From NCBI GenBank assembly GCA_947383005.1, contig CANDBT010000004.1, positions 1 through 64,000 of the forward strand: a DNA stretch of 64,000 nucleotides. The letters run 5' to 3'. Below, piece by piece: positions 1-8,693 of the stretch (position 1 is the stretch's first letter; each line of letters begins with the position of its first letter). The position numbers and the translations under genes are program-made. The notes below the pieces were generated by a model. That model was not told where the DNA came from. It saw only the letters and a program-made list of their open reading frames with translations, and did no database searches. Source of the stretch: an uncultured bacterium. Lineage in GTDB: Bacteria > Bacillota > Clostridia > Lachnospirales > Lachnospiraceae.

Positions 1-2
1 TC

Positions 3-1232
3 GCGATCAGCGACATCTATTACGGAGACTGGAGCAGCGTCGTGTCATTATATGAAAAGACGGGGAAACCCATATACATCCAGGCAGCAGGGGATTGTTT
101 GGGAAAAAGTTCATATGTCTATTTTTCGTCTATGTTTTTGCATGAGGGAAACGTATATGGTTTTGCCTGTCAAAAAAATATGCTCATGAAAATCGACTTT
201 AAAGGCCAGGGCACACACTATTTTATGAAGCTGAATAATGAATCAGAGGATAATCGGGAATTGTATTTTGCTTCCATTGCCTGCCGGGATAAATTATTTA
301 TGATCCCGGCATCGGATCCCAATATGATGGTTTATGATTTTGCTTCCGAAAGATATGAAAAGATACAATTGTGCTCCGGGAATCCGGGACAAAGGGGATT
401 TTTCTTTATGGATGTGCGGGAATACGGGAATTATTTGTATCTGATCCCTTTTCATTACGGATATATCGTCCGTTATGACTTAGATACGAAAAAGTTAAAA
501 TCAATTCCGCTGTTCAAAAAAACGGATGATACCAGTTCTTTACAGTTTGGGTTTGCAGAATCTGTTGATGAAGACCGGATTGCCATTCCGGCGGGAAAAG
601 CGGTAATCCTATTTGATCTTGCGTCAGAGACATGGGAAAAATACCCTGTTTCAGAGGAAAACGGAGAAACCTTTAATATTGAGAGGATTTTCTACTATAA
701 ACAGCATTTATGGCTGCTGCCTACAGATGCGCTTGTACTTTTGAAATGGGATTATTTGAACGGAACTATAGAGCAATACGCGGATTTTCCCCCAGGATGC
801 AGAGAGACGGATAATAATTTTGGAGGGAAGCTGGCACATAGGATAGATAACTATCTTTATTGTTTTCCCGCAAATACAAATATGGCTGTCAAAGTAAATC
901 TGGATAATGGAGAGATTACGGAATTGACTTCATTAAGGCCGTTTTGCCAATCAGATGGCTCTTTAGAGGGGCAGAGGGTGTTTGCGAACCTGGTTGCGGT
1001 GGAGAAGAAAATCCTGCTCCAGCATCGGGAAAACCAGATGGTCGTTTATGATACGCAGGAGGATACCGTTTATGCTTTCAGCAGGGGAATGGCCAATACT
1101 TTAGGGGAAAGACGGAAGATGTACAAGGATTTTATGGACAAAATATTTCGTCCGGGAACGAAGCCAATAATCACCGATGGAGAGAGTGCGGGAGAAAAGA
1201 TACATAAACAGATGAAAATGGAAGCAGGATAA
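3..1232 (+). CDS. C-terminal part of a beta-propeller-like protein with a CDP-glycerol-transferase-like end (5' partial)
   Basis: The frame is open from the first bases of the window, so the start lies upstream; the GTG at 42 is only an internal codon. The first visible residues (SDIYYGDWSSVVSLY, then TGKPI) resemble the end of CDP-glycerol glycerophosphotransferase-like proteins of Lachnospiraceae, which I recall rather than can check. The remaining roughly 380 residues form about six repeats of a pattern in which an aromatic/aliphatic strand (LFMIP, LYLIP, LWLLP, LYCFP) is followed by a VYD/VRYD/LFD strand and a short turn. This is typical of a beta-propeller (kelch/WD-like) fold. No catalytic residues can be named. 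The gene is separated by a single base from the DUF4422 gene, so the two are surely co-transcribed. Function is probably in wall or capsule glycan assembly, by context only. Confidence 0.6.
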   Translation, partial: AISDIYYGDWSSVVSLYEKTGKPIYIQAAGDCLGKSSYVYFSSMFLHEGNVYGFACQKNMLMKIDFKGQGTHYFMKLNNESEDNRELYFASIACRDKLFMIPASDPNMMVYDFASERYEKIQLCSGNPGQRGFFFMDVREYGNYLYLIPFHYGYIVRYDLDTKKLKSIPLFKKTDDTSSLQFGFAESVDEDRIAIPAGKAVILFDLASETWEKYPVSEENGETFNIERIFYYKQHLWLLPTDALVLLKWDYLNGTIEQYADFPPGCRETDNNFGGKLAHRIDNYLYCFPANTNMAVKVNLDNGEITELTSLRPFCQSDGSLEGQRVFANLVAVEKKILLQHRENQMVVYDTQEDTVYAFSRGMANTLGERRKMYKDFMDKIFRPGTKPIITDGESAGEKIHKQMKMEAG

Positions 1233-1233
1233 A

Positions 1234-2328
1234 ATGGAAAGCGTTGTTGATGATTTGAAAAAGATAAAGGCGGTTGCGATTTATGGGGCGGGGATTGTCG
1301 CATATAATATCGCATGCGTGTTGAAAGCCGTTTATGGGATAAAAATCCTTTGTTTTTTTGTGTCGGACCTGTCGGATACCCATTTTTTTGGCGGGATCCG
1401 GGCAGAAGTATATTCGGAAGAAAAATTTTATCAGTATAAAAAACCTTTGATTATTGTCGCGACACCAGAGGAGTACCATGAAGAAATTATCAAACGTCTG
1501 TCTTTTGGCAGTAAGAAAAAATATTATCTTGTAAACTCTTCTTTAGAATATGATCTCATGAAAATGTTTTATAAGAAAAGAAGGCCATTTATGACCGTTG
1601 AAGATCTCCCGGAAGACGCGACGACGGAGAATACGGCCGATGGTAAAACTATTGAAGTTTATATGGCCAAAAGCATATGGGATAAACCTCTTAAAAAGAC
1701 ATATGAAATTCCAAACTGGACGATTCCGGTTCATGCGGGAAGGAAATTGACGAAGCAGAAACTGTCAGATAATACAGATGATTTTATTGGAGGGATATCC
1801 GGGCGAAATAAGAATTATTGTGAACTGACCGTGACCTATTGGGCGTGGAAAAAGAGACATTCCTCGTATATGGGGATTTGTCATTATCGGAGAATATTTG
1901 CATTATCTGCGCAAGATATAAAAAAAATTATAAAAAATGATATTGATGTGATACTCCCGGTTCCGTTTCTGTGTAGCCCGGACGCCTCCGAACAGTATTT
2001 CCGGTATATAACAAAAGAAGACTACACCGTCTTTATGAAAATTATATCGGAATTATACCAGGAAGCGGAAACAAAAATTATTCAAATATTACATTCAGAC
2101 TATGTTTATAATTATAATATGCTGATCGCGAAAGAAGAGATATTCCATCAGTACTGTGAGTTCCTGTTTTCTGTTCTGTTTGAGATGGAAAGCTATTTTA
2201 AAAGACAGGGGATCCGGCGGGAAGATCGGTATTTGGGATATTTTGGGGAATTGCTTACCACGATCTTCTTTTCATTGCATGATAAAGATTTTAAAATCGC
2301 ACATGCGAAGAGATTGTGGCTGGTATAA
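1234..2328 (+). CDS. DUF4422 family glycosyltransferase with N-terminal Rossmann module
   Basis: The 364-residue product has two parts. Residues about 10-110 are a Rossmann-like module (AIYGAGIVAYN, then a strand ending in FFVSD). Residues about 128-364 match the DUF4422 family of capsular polysaccharide glycosyltransferases: IEVYMAKSIWDKPL at the front, then IPVHAG, a DNTDDFIGGISGRN segment, TYWAWKK and MGICHYRRIF. DUF4422 enzymes are predicted GT-A-like cytosolic glycosyltransferases; donor and acceptor cannot be read from sequence. The start ATG lies one base after the upstream stop. The N-terminal module is the same kind found in most neighbours, suggesting a shared cofactor or sugar-nucleotide-binding or assembly function. 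Confidence 0.8.
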   Translation: MESVVDDLKKIKAVAIYGAGIVAYNIACVLKAVYGIKILCFFVSDLSDTHFFGGIRAEVYSEEKFYQYKKPLIIVATPEEYHEEIIKRLSFGSKKKYYLVNSSLEYDLMKMFYKKRRPFMTVEDLPEDATTENTADGKTIEVYMAKSIWDKPLKKTYEIPNWTIPVHAGRKLTKQKLSDNTDDFIGGISGRNKNYCELTVTYWAWKKRHSSYMGICHYRRIFALSAQDIKKIIKNDIDVILPVPFLCSPDASEQYFRYITKEDYTVFMKIISELYQEAETKIIQILHSDYVYNYNMLIAKEEIFHQYCEFLFSVLFEMESYFKRQGIRREDRYLGYFGELLTTIFFSLHDKDFKIAHAKRLWLV

Positions 2329-2421
2329 GGTCAATTTCAAAGAGAACCGCGCGCATTTTCCAGAGGGGATATGTCTGGAGGGCACATATCATAATAATAT
2401 CCAGGAAGGAATAAGGAATAT

Positions 2422-2787
2422 ATGATAGTGAGAAAATGGCTGGAAAACCAATGTAACGGAAAGTATTGGAAGGACTATTTACATACATACGGATACAGCA
2501 AAATTGCACTATACGGCGCAGGGGAATTGGGGCGATACCTTGCGATGGAATTGCGGTCCAGCGAGATAAAAGTTATTGTCTATGTAGATCGGAACGCACA
2601 TGAATTGAAGGAAGTTTACCATATCCCTGTTGTTACATTGGAAGAATTTATCCGTACGTTTGGACATGAAGTAGATGCCCTTATCGTTACGGCAGTTTCT
2701 GCAGATCGGGAGGTGCTGCATGAAATGGTATGCAGGCTTCCAGAGCTGCCAGTGATGTCACTGCGGGATATGATATTTGAAATGTGA
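2422..2787 (+). CDS. small stand-alone Rossmann-fold protein
   Basis: This 121-residue protein consists of little more than one Rossmann unit: IALYGAGELGRYLAMEL at residues about 28-45 (GxGxxG type), a second strand ending in the acidic VIVYVDRN, a switch region PVVTLEEF and a further strand ALIVTAVSA. The same module is fused to the glycosyltransferases and methyltransferases around it, so this looks like the unfused version. It resembles the N-terminal domain of PglD-type sugar O/N-acyltransferases and the NAD-binding unit of nucleoside-diphosphate-sugar enzymes, but no catalytic half is present. The 93-base gap upstream contains no recognised gene. The downstream glycyl radical enzyme begins 15 bases after its stop. 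Confidence 0.65.
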   Translation: MIVRKWLENQCNGKYWKDYLHTYGYSKIALYGAGELGRYLAMELRSSEIKVIVYVDRNAHELKEVYHIPVVTLEEFIRTFGHEVDALIVTAVSADREVLHEMVCRLPELPVMSLRDMIFEM

Positions 2788-2802
2788 GAGGTGAACGACA
2801 AA

Positions 2803-4812
2803 ATGAAGGATATATATATTCCTGGTTTGGATGAGGATGCCCGGCTGCATAAAAAGAAGCAGGACGGAAGCCTTTTGCGGGAAAGGGAGGATTACAAAAA
2901 AATCTACGCAAAAGAATTTTTCAATGTATATAATGAGGGCACGGTGGCTGACGGGTTTGTCTGCATGTGCCGAAATCAAAGAATATATATTGATGAAAAT
3001 TGGCAGTTTGTGTATTTTATTGATTACGCCTACGCATTGGATAAGATAAGAGGGTATCGCTTTGGAAATCTAACACCGTCCTATGAAATCCTTTTGTCAC
3101 ACAGCCTGTCCGAACTGAAATATTCCGATCCAGCTACACCGTTTTGTGTTGATTATAATAAGATAATAGACGGAATGGAGTGTATGGTTCAAAGGATTAT
3201 TGAGGAAATCAGGCACAGCAATACAAAAAGATTAGCAGATAAAATAAAGTGGTTTGAAAATTTGAGGATAAAGCCGGCAAAACATTTCGAGGAAGCGCTG
3301 CAAAGGATTTTGTTTGTCAATCAGATTATGTGGCAGACAGACCACTATTTGACCGGATTGGGCAGCTTAGATCAATTATTATATCCGTATTATGAACGGG
3401 ATGTAAAAACCGGATACACTGATGAAAAGACGGTGAAAGAACAACTTAGAGAATTTCTTCAGATTTTACATCAGTATTATTGGTATAAGAGCAGTATGCT
3501 AATGGGGGATACCGGGCAGATTATTGTTTTAGGAGGGTCAGAAAAAGAGGGAAACTATCGATATAATATATTGACAGAGCAGTTTTTGGATTTAGTTCAG
3601 GAACTGCAGCTTCCAGATCCAAAACTGCTGTTGCGGGTAAATGAGAAAACTCCGGAAAAAATATGGAAAAAGGCGCTGACCTGTATCGGGACAGGTGTGG
3701 GATCGCCGATTTTTTCCAATGACCAGGTAATCATTCCGGCTTTGGAGGCTTTTGGAATAGAGGAAGAGGATGCACGCAGTTATGGCGTATCTGCGTGTTG
3801 GGAACCTTTGATTGCAGGGAAAAGCGTTTCATTGAACAATATGACAACCCTTAATTATATGAGGCCCATGGAGAATCTGTTCAGACGGGAACAACTGTCA
3901 AGACTGGAAACCTTTGATGAGTTTACGGAATGTTATATTACTTATTTGGGAAGGAATCTCAATGCAGTCAAGCGTGTTTTGACAAACGCACGTTTTCAGT
4001 ATGATCCGGTTTTGTCTGTATTTATTGACGGCTGCAGGGAAAAACAAAAGGATGCTTCGTGGGGAGGAGCGAAATATTTTCATGCAGGCATTACCTCTGT
4101 TGCATTAGGAAATGTGATTGAGGTGTTACTTAATATCAAGAAATATGTTTATGAAGAGAAAAACTATTCTCTTATTGAAATTAAGCGGATGATTCTGACA
4201 AATTATGAGGGGATGGAAAGTGAACAGAAAAAACTGAAATCGAAGAAGCGTTATTTTGGTACGGATGAAGAAGAAGTGATTCAATTAACAAAGAAAATCA
4301 TGGCTGCGACAACGCGTTTCACCAAAGATTACAGAAATGAATATGGGGGAAAGCTTAAATTTGGATTAAGCGCTCCCACATATATCGATGCAGCCGTTGA
4401 CATGTATGCGTCTTTCGATGGCAGAAAATACGGGGCTCCTTTCGTTGTCCATATCTCGAATGAAACGGCGGATTCTTATACGGAGATTCTGAATTTCGCG
4501 TCGGCTCTTGATTATGGGGAAAACCGCTTTAATGGGAATGTGATTGATTTTATGGTTACGCCTGATTTTATTCGGAATAACATGGATAAATTTGTCACTC
4601 TCATGAAGGTTGGAATAAAAAAAGGAATTTTCCAGCTTCAGATGAATGTTGTCAGCAGCGAAACGCTGATTCGTGCCAAAGAGAATCCGGAGGCATTCCC
4701 CAATTTGATTGTCAGAGTTTGGGGATTTAGCGCGTTTTTTATTGACCTGCCGGATAATTACAAGGATATGCTGATCAGCAGGGCTCTGAAAAACGAAGGG
4801 AAAGAGGGATAA
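2803..4812 (+). CDS. glycyl radical enzyme (PFL/dehydratase superfamily), substrate unknown
   Basis: I start it at the ATG at 2803, which has GAGAGG 5' of it at a good distance; the GTG at 2791 sits inside that ribosome binding site. The product is about 669 residues, short against pyruvate formate-lyase (about 760) and choline lyase (about 850). Both hallmark sites are present. The glycyl radical loop RVWGFSAFF has its radical glycine near residue 641, about 28 residues from the end. The thiyl-radical cysteine lies in SACWEP near residue 332. The Cys-x-Glu-Pro pattern is that of eliminating lyases and dehydratases; PFL has Cys-Cys. Known glycyl radical eliminases act on glycerol, propanediol, choline, isethionate or hydroxyproline. 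Here the neighbours are glycan genes, so a glycan precursor or linked polyol is a reasonable but unproven substrate. The cognate activase follows after 5 bases. Confidence 0.85.
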   Translation: MKDIYIPGLDEDARLHKKKQDGSLLREREDYKKIYAKEFFNVYNEGTVADGFVCMCRNQRIYIDENWQFVYFIDYAYALDKIRGYRFGNLTPSYEILLSHSLSELKYSDPATPFCVDYNKIIDGMECMVQRIIEEIRHSNTKRLADKIKWFENLRIKPAKHFEEALQRILFVNQIMWQTDHYLTGLGSLDQLLYPYYERDVKTGYTDEKTVKEQLREFLQILHQYYWYKSSMLMGDTGQIIVLGGSEKEGNYRYNILTEQFLDLVQELQLPDPKLLLRVNEKTPEKIWKKALTCIGTGVGSPIFSNDQVIIPALEAFGIEEEDARSYGVSACWEPLIAGKSVSLNNMTTLNYMRPMENLFRREQLSRLETFDEFTECYITYLGRNLNAVKRVLTNARFQYDPVLSVFIDGCREKQKDASWGGAKYFHAGITSVALGNVIEVLLNIKKYVYEEKNYSLIEIKRMILTNYEGMESEQKKLKSKKRYFGTDEEEVIQLTKKIMAATTRFTKDYRNEYGGKLKFGLSAPTYIDAAVDMYASFDGRKYGAPFVVHISNETADSYTEILNFASALDYGENRFNGNVIDFMVTPDFIRNNMDKFVTLMKVGIKKGIFQLQMNVVSSETLIRAKENPEAFPNLIVRVWGFSAFFIDLPDNYKDMLISRALKNEGKEG

Positions 4813-4817
4813 ACGCA

Positions 4818-5579
4818 ATGGAGCATCTGGTCACCAATATTCAGAGAATGTGTATGCAGGATGGCCCGGGAATACGGACTACGGTGTTTATGAAAGGATG
4901 CGGCATTCATTGCCCATGGTGTTCCAATCCGGAAAACCTGTTATTTGAAAAAGAGGAATATGCCCGTGCGGACGGTAAAGGAGTGTACGGCAGAAGTTAT
5001 TCAATTGATGAGCTTTACCAGGAGATAATAAAGGATAAAGCTTATTGGAACCCGGATGGCGGAGTGACTTTTTCCGGGGGAGAGGCTTTGCTGCATATGG
5101 ATTTCCTTCGGGCGCTTTTTCAACGTTTCAAAGATCAGGGGGTCCATCTGGCTGTCGAGACGTCATTGTTTGTTCCGGAAAGATTGGTGCAGGATGCGTT
5201 GAAATATGTTGACTTTTTTTATGTGGATGTCAAAATTCTCGATGCGGAAAAATGCAGGACGCTGTTGGGCGGGGATAGCATGCTGTATCGCAGGAATGTG
5301 GATACCTTGTCTCACAGCGGAAAAAAAATTTGTTTCCGGATACCATGTGCGGAGCAATATACTTTGCAAGAAGATAATAAAGAATTGGTTTTGAAGTTTG
5401 TCAAACAATACAGGGAAATCCCGATAGAAATCTTTAAGCTACATAGGATGGGAGAATCCAAGTATCAAAGCCTGAGGAAACAAATGATCGAGGACGATGA
5501 TTGCAGTGATATGGCATTTAAGGATTTTTTTGAACATTTAAAACAGCAGGGAAATCATGTATCTGTGATCCGATTGTAG
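4818..5579 (+). CDS. glycyl radical enzyme activating enzyme (radical SAM)
   Basis: The 253-residue product carries the CGIHCPWC (CxxxCxxC) 4Fe-4S motif at residues 28-35, the position it has in pyruvate formate-lyase activase. It is preceded by GPGIRTTVFMKGC and followed by CSNPEN and the SAM-contacting GGVTFSGGEALL around residue 85. It is the short activase type without the inserted ferredoxin-like 8-Cys domain common in dehydratase activases. It cleaves S-adenosylmethionine and abstracts hydrogen from the glycine of its partner, certainly the enzyme just upstream (spacing 5 bases, same strand). Both proteins are cytosolic and need anaerobic conditions. Confidence 0.9.
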   Translation: MEHLVTNIQRMCMQDGPGIRTTVFMKGCGIHCPWCSNPENLLFEKEEYARADGKGVYGRSYSIDELYQEIIKDKAYWNPDGGVTFSGGEALLHMDFLRALFQRFKDQGVHLAVETSLFVPERLVQDALKYVDFFYVDVKILDAEKCRTLLGGDSMLYRRNVDTLSHSGKKICFRIPCAEQYTLQEDNKELVLKFVKQYREIPIEIFKLHRMGESKYQSLRKQMIEDDDCSDMAFKDFFEHLKQQGNHVSVIRL

Positions 5580-5591
5580 ACAGGGAGAAGA

Positions 5592-7124
5592 ATGAAGGAT
5601 ATTTTTGAACGAATAAAAGGAAAAAAGCTGGCTATTTGGGGAGTAGGTATTTTACAGACAGATTTGGAAGGATTGTTTTCATTGGAAAAGATTTCTTACT
5701 ATATTGATGATGATATTCAGGATAAGAATCTGATCAGTGTACAAAGAGAAGATATCTGCTCATCTACAGTATTTGCGCAGGAAAAAGGACAGGATGTCTT
5801 TGTTATCATATGCACAGACGATCAGGATTACGCAGTTGCCAGCCTGGTCAATATGGGCTTTACGAAAGAAGATTATATATTTGGCGAGGAACTTCTGATC
5901 AATTATGATATTTATAAAAAAATACATAGCCAGAAAAGTTCAATTTGGGGAACAGGCAACACCTATTCTTATTTTGAAGAGGAGATCAGGGAGTATCTTC
6001 CCGGAGTGGAAAACTTTGTTGTTTCCCATAAAACAACGGAAAGCTTTATGGGCAAGCCGGTTATCGGTTGGAATACGCAGGAAAAGAAGGGGAAAGACAC
6101 CTATATTGTGGTGGCCAGTATTTATTACCATGAAATTTACAAGACATTGACAGATTCGGGATGGAAGCCGGGAAAGGATTTTATCCATCTTTATACTCTG
6201 ATTTCATTGGGAAATCTGTCTACCAGAATCCATGCGGCTTATCGGTTCGATGACCGAAGGAAAAAGTCAAAAGATTTGTTAGTGGTTTTGGCCGGATATA
6301 AGGAATTTGTGTGGGAGAGCGTGTTCCCGCGAATTCAAGCATACGTTCCAGCGGAAACCGATGTTTGTGTCGTGACCAGCGGACTGGTTAATGAACGACT
6401 GAGAGAGATGTGCCATTGTTATCAATGGTCTTATATGAGTACGGAAAAAAATCATGTTTCTCTCGTGGTGAATATGGCAATATGGCTGCATCCCGACGCG
6501 GAATACATATATAAGATAGATGAAGATATCTTTGTGACAAAAGGTGTTTTTGAGAGTATGAAAGATACCTACATTCGGGTACAGAAAAGTTCACGGTACG
6601 AAGTGGGGTTTGTAACTCCGCTGATACCGGTTAATGGATATGGGTATGTCCGTGTATTAGAGATTTTTGGAGGCGATAAGCTGTGGGAAGAAAAATTCGG
6701 TGAATTGAAGTATACAGACTGTTACTGTCATCATAAGACCGTCCATGACAATCCCAAAGCTGCGCGCTTTTTATGGGGGGATGAAAATCCTCAAATGGGG
6801 TCCCTGGAATCTATGGCGGACAGATTAAGAAATCTGCCATTTTCTTACTCTGTCTGTCCTATTCGTTATAGCATTGGCTTTATTCTCTTTCGGAGGGATG
6901 ACTGGGTCAGAATGGGGATGTTGCCTGTCTGGGAACACAGCAACATGGGTTCCGATGAAATATATTTGTGCAAATACTGTTTGAACCAGGCCAGAGCAAT
7001 GGTCGTGGATGAAAATTCTATTGCCGGGCATCTTTCATACGGGCCACAGCATAAAGAGATGGAGTCGTTTTATCGGGAACACAGAGAAAAGTTTTTGCTG
7101 CCGGGAGGAGACGAAAATGAGTAG
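5592..7124 (+). CDS. two-Rossmann-module glycosyltransferase, copy 1
   Basis: The 510-residue product has three parts: a first Rossmann module (LAIWGVGILQTDLEGLF, acidic turn YIDDD), a second (SSIWGTGNTYSYF, near residue 115), and a C-terminal region from about residue 225. That region has LLVVLAGYKEFVWE, a strand VCVVTSG, and KIDEDIFVT near residue 307, which looks like a DxD-type metal and nucleotide-sugar site of a GT-A fold. Later landmarks are VGFVTPLIPVNGYGY and AGHLSYG near the end. The next gene encodes a full-length paralogue with the same three-part layout, so the pair arose by tandem duplication. It follows the activase by 12 bases. I do not recognise a named family; the glycosyltransferase call is inferred from the DxD strand and the context. 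Confidence 0.6.
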   Translation: MKDIFERIKGKKLAIWGVGILQTDLEGLFSLEKISYYIDDDIQDKNLISVQREDICSSTVFAQEKGQDVFVIICTDDQDYAVASLVNMGFTKEDYIFGEELLINYDIYKKIHSQKSSIWGTGNTYSYFEEEIREYLPGVENFVVSHKTTESFMGKPVIGWNTQEKKGKDTYIVVASIYYHEIYKTLTDSGWKPGKDFIHLYTLISLGNLSTRIHAAYRFDDRRKKSKDLLVVLAGYKEFVWESVFPRIQAYVPAETDVCVVTSGLVNERLREMCHCYQWSYMSTEKNHVSLVVNMAIWLHPDAEYIYKIDEDIFVTKGVFESMKDTYIRVQKSSRYEVGFVTPLIPVNGYGYVRVLEIFGGDKLWEEKFGELKYTDCYCHHKTVHDNPKAARFLWGDENPQMGSLESMADRLRNLPFSYSVCPIRYSIGFILFRRDDWVRMGMLPVWEHSNMGSDEIYLCKYCLNQARAMVVDENSIAGHLSYGPQHKEMESFYREHREKFLLPGGDENE

Positions 7125-8655
7125 CCTGTTGGAGAAAATCGCGTCAAAAAAAGTGATTATCTGGGGAATAGGGGCGATCCAACTGGATATGGAAGCATTG
7201 TTTCCAGTGATAAAAGCGGCATATTATGTAGATGACCGATTGGAAGAGAAAGGCAGGCGCATCCAGGACAGTGATAAAAAACGGGCTTTTGCCCCTCAAA
7301 ATTTACTGATGGAGAGAAAAGAGGATATATTTATACTTATCTGTGAGCAAAACAGAGATTCCGCCCTTGAGTTTCTTGATCGGAATGGATTCGCAAAAGG
7401 AATCCATTATGTAAGTTACGAGAGAATCCTCTATGAATTTTCTTCGGATAAATTTGCGAAAATATTTTTGGACTCAGAAATTGTGATTTGGGGAGCGGGG
7501 AAAACGTTCAGCGACTATAGGGAATACCTGGAAAAAACGTCAAAGGGAATATCGTTTTTAATTGACGGAGGCGAAGACAGGCCGGAATGGATGAACGGTT
7601 ATCAAGTGTTTGCGCCACAAGAAGGAATGAATATTCTGGCCGGCAGAAAGGTAATCGTAACAAGTACTTATTATCCGGTGATTCTGGAGGAACTACGCCG
7701 ATATGGATATTTGCCGGGAGAGAACTGCCTGTTTGTGGACACGTTTGAGGTTTTATGCAGGTATTACAAATTGTTTGCGCAGGTTTCGTATACGTTTGAG
7801 GACAGACGAAAGCAAGCCCCAAAAATGCTTTTAGTGTTGGCGGGATACAAGCCGGAACTGTGGGATTGTGTATTTGGGAGAATAAAACGTTTTGTGCCGG
7901 CAGAGTATGATATATGTGTTGCCAGCAGCGGATGCTATTTGGAAGAATTAAGTGATTTATGCGGACAGAACGGATGGTCTTATTTAAGTACGCAAAAGAA
8001 TAAGATATCGGTTATTGAGAATATTGCCTGTCACAGACATGACAGCGCCGATTGGGTTATTAAGATGGACGAGGATATTTTCCTTACTGAAAATACCGTT
8101 TCTGTATTGGAAAATACTTATCAGAGAGTTTCCGCCAGGGGGAGATATGAAGTCGGATTTGCCAGTCCGCTGATACCGGTGAATGGTTATGGTTATTCGA
8201 GGATACTTGATTTACTCAATCTGACAGAAGAGTGGGAAGAGGCATTTGGCCCGATTAAAATAACCGATGGCATACATCATCATAAAAAAATACTGGAAAA
8301 CGCAAATACCGCCAAATTTTTATGGAAAAAGATTATGATCGATGATGTAAGCAGGAAATTGGGGGAAAAGAAGTTCAGTTATTCCCTATGTCCGTCCAGA
8401 TATAGCATAGGGATGATTCTTTTTTCAAGAGAGTTATGGATAGACATGGGAATGTTTCCGGATATAGGGGATAATAATTTAGGAATGGATGAAAAGCATA
8501 TTACGGAATATTGCATGATGTCAGGCAAGGCGATGGTGATTGCGGAAAATACGGTTGCGGGGCATTTGGGATATAAGGAACAGACACAGAAAATGATGGA
8601 ATACTATAAAAATTCAATGTTCCAGGGAAAATGGAAATGTAATGGAGAAGCATAG
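7117..8655 (+). CDS. two-Rossmann-module glycosyltransferase, copy 2
   Basis: The start is the ATG at 7117, preceded by GGGAGGAG at 7103-7110. An upstream in-frame ATG at 7009 would add 36 residues with no match in the paralogue. The reading frame overlaps the previous gene by 8 bases, implying coupled translation. The 512-residue product repeats the layout of copy 1: VIIWGIGAIQLDMEALF, a second module with IVIWGAGKTF, then MLLVLAGYKPELWD, KMDEDIFLTEN near residue 315, VGFASPLIPVNGYGY, and AGHLGY near the end. The DxD-type segment and the tryptophan/tyrosine-rich flanks are the most conserved parts between the two copies, which supports them as the active site. The two may add successive residues or work as a pair. 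Confidence 0.6.
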   Translation: MSSLLEKIASKKVIIWGIGAIQLDMEALFPVIKAAYYVDDRLEEKGRRIQDSDKKRAFAPQNLLMERKEDIFILICEQNRDSALEFLDRNGFAKGIHYVSYERILYEFSSDKFAKIFLDSEIVIWGAGKTFSDYREYLEKTSKGISFLIDGGEDRPEWMNGYQVFAPQEGMNILAGRKVIVTSTYYPVILEELRRYGYLPGENCLFVDTFEVLCRYYKLFAQVSYTFEDRRKQAPKMLLVLAGYKPELWDCVFGRIKRFVPAEYDICVASSGCYLEELSDLCGQNGWSYLSTQKNKISVIENIACHRHDSADWVIKMDEDIFLTENTVSVLENTYQRVSARGRYEVGFASPLIPVNGYGYSRILDLLNLTEEWEEAFGPIKITDGIHHHKKILENANTAKFLWKKIMIDDVSRKLGEKKFSYSLCPSRYSIGMILFSRELWIDMGMFPDIGDNNLGMDEKHITEYCMMSGKAMVIAENTVAGHLGYKEQTQKMMEYYKNSMFQGKWKCNGEA

Positions 8656-8693
8656 AAACGAGACAAGGTGTCAATGGATGAAAGGAGATTGCT

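Noticed and set aside
7009-7116. Upstream ATG extending the second tandem glycosyltransferase by 36 residues
   Set aside because: The extension lies inside the previous gene, has no match in the paralogue, and a strong ribosome binding site precedes ATG 7117.
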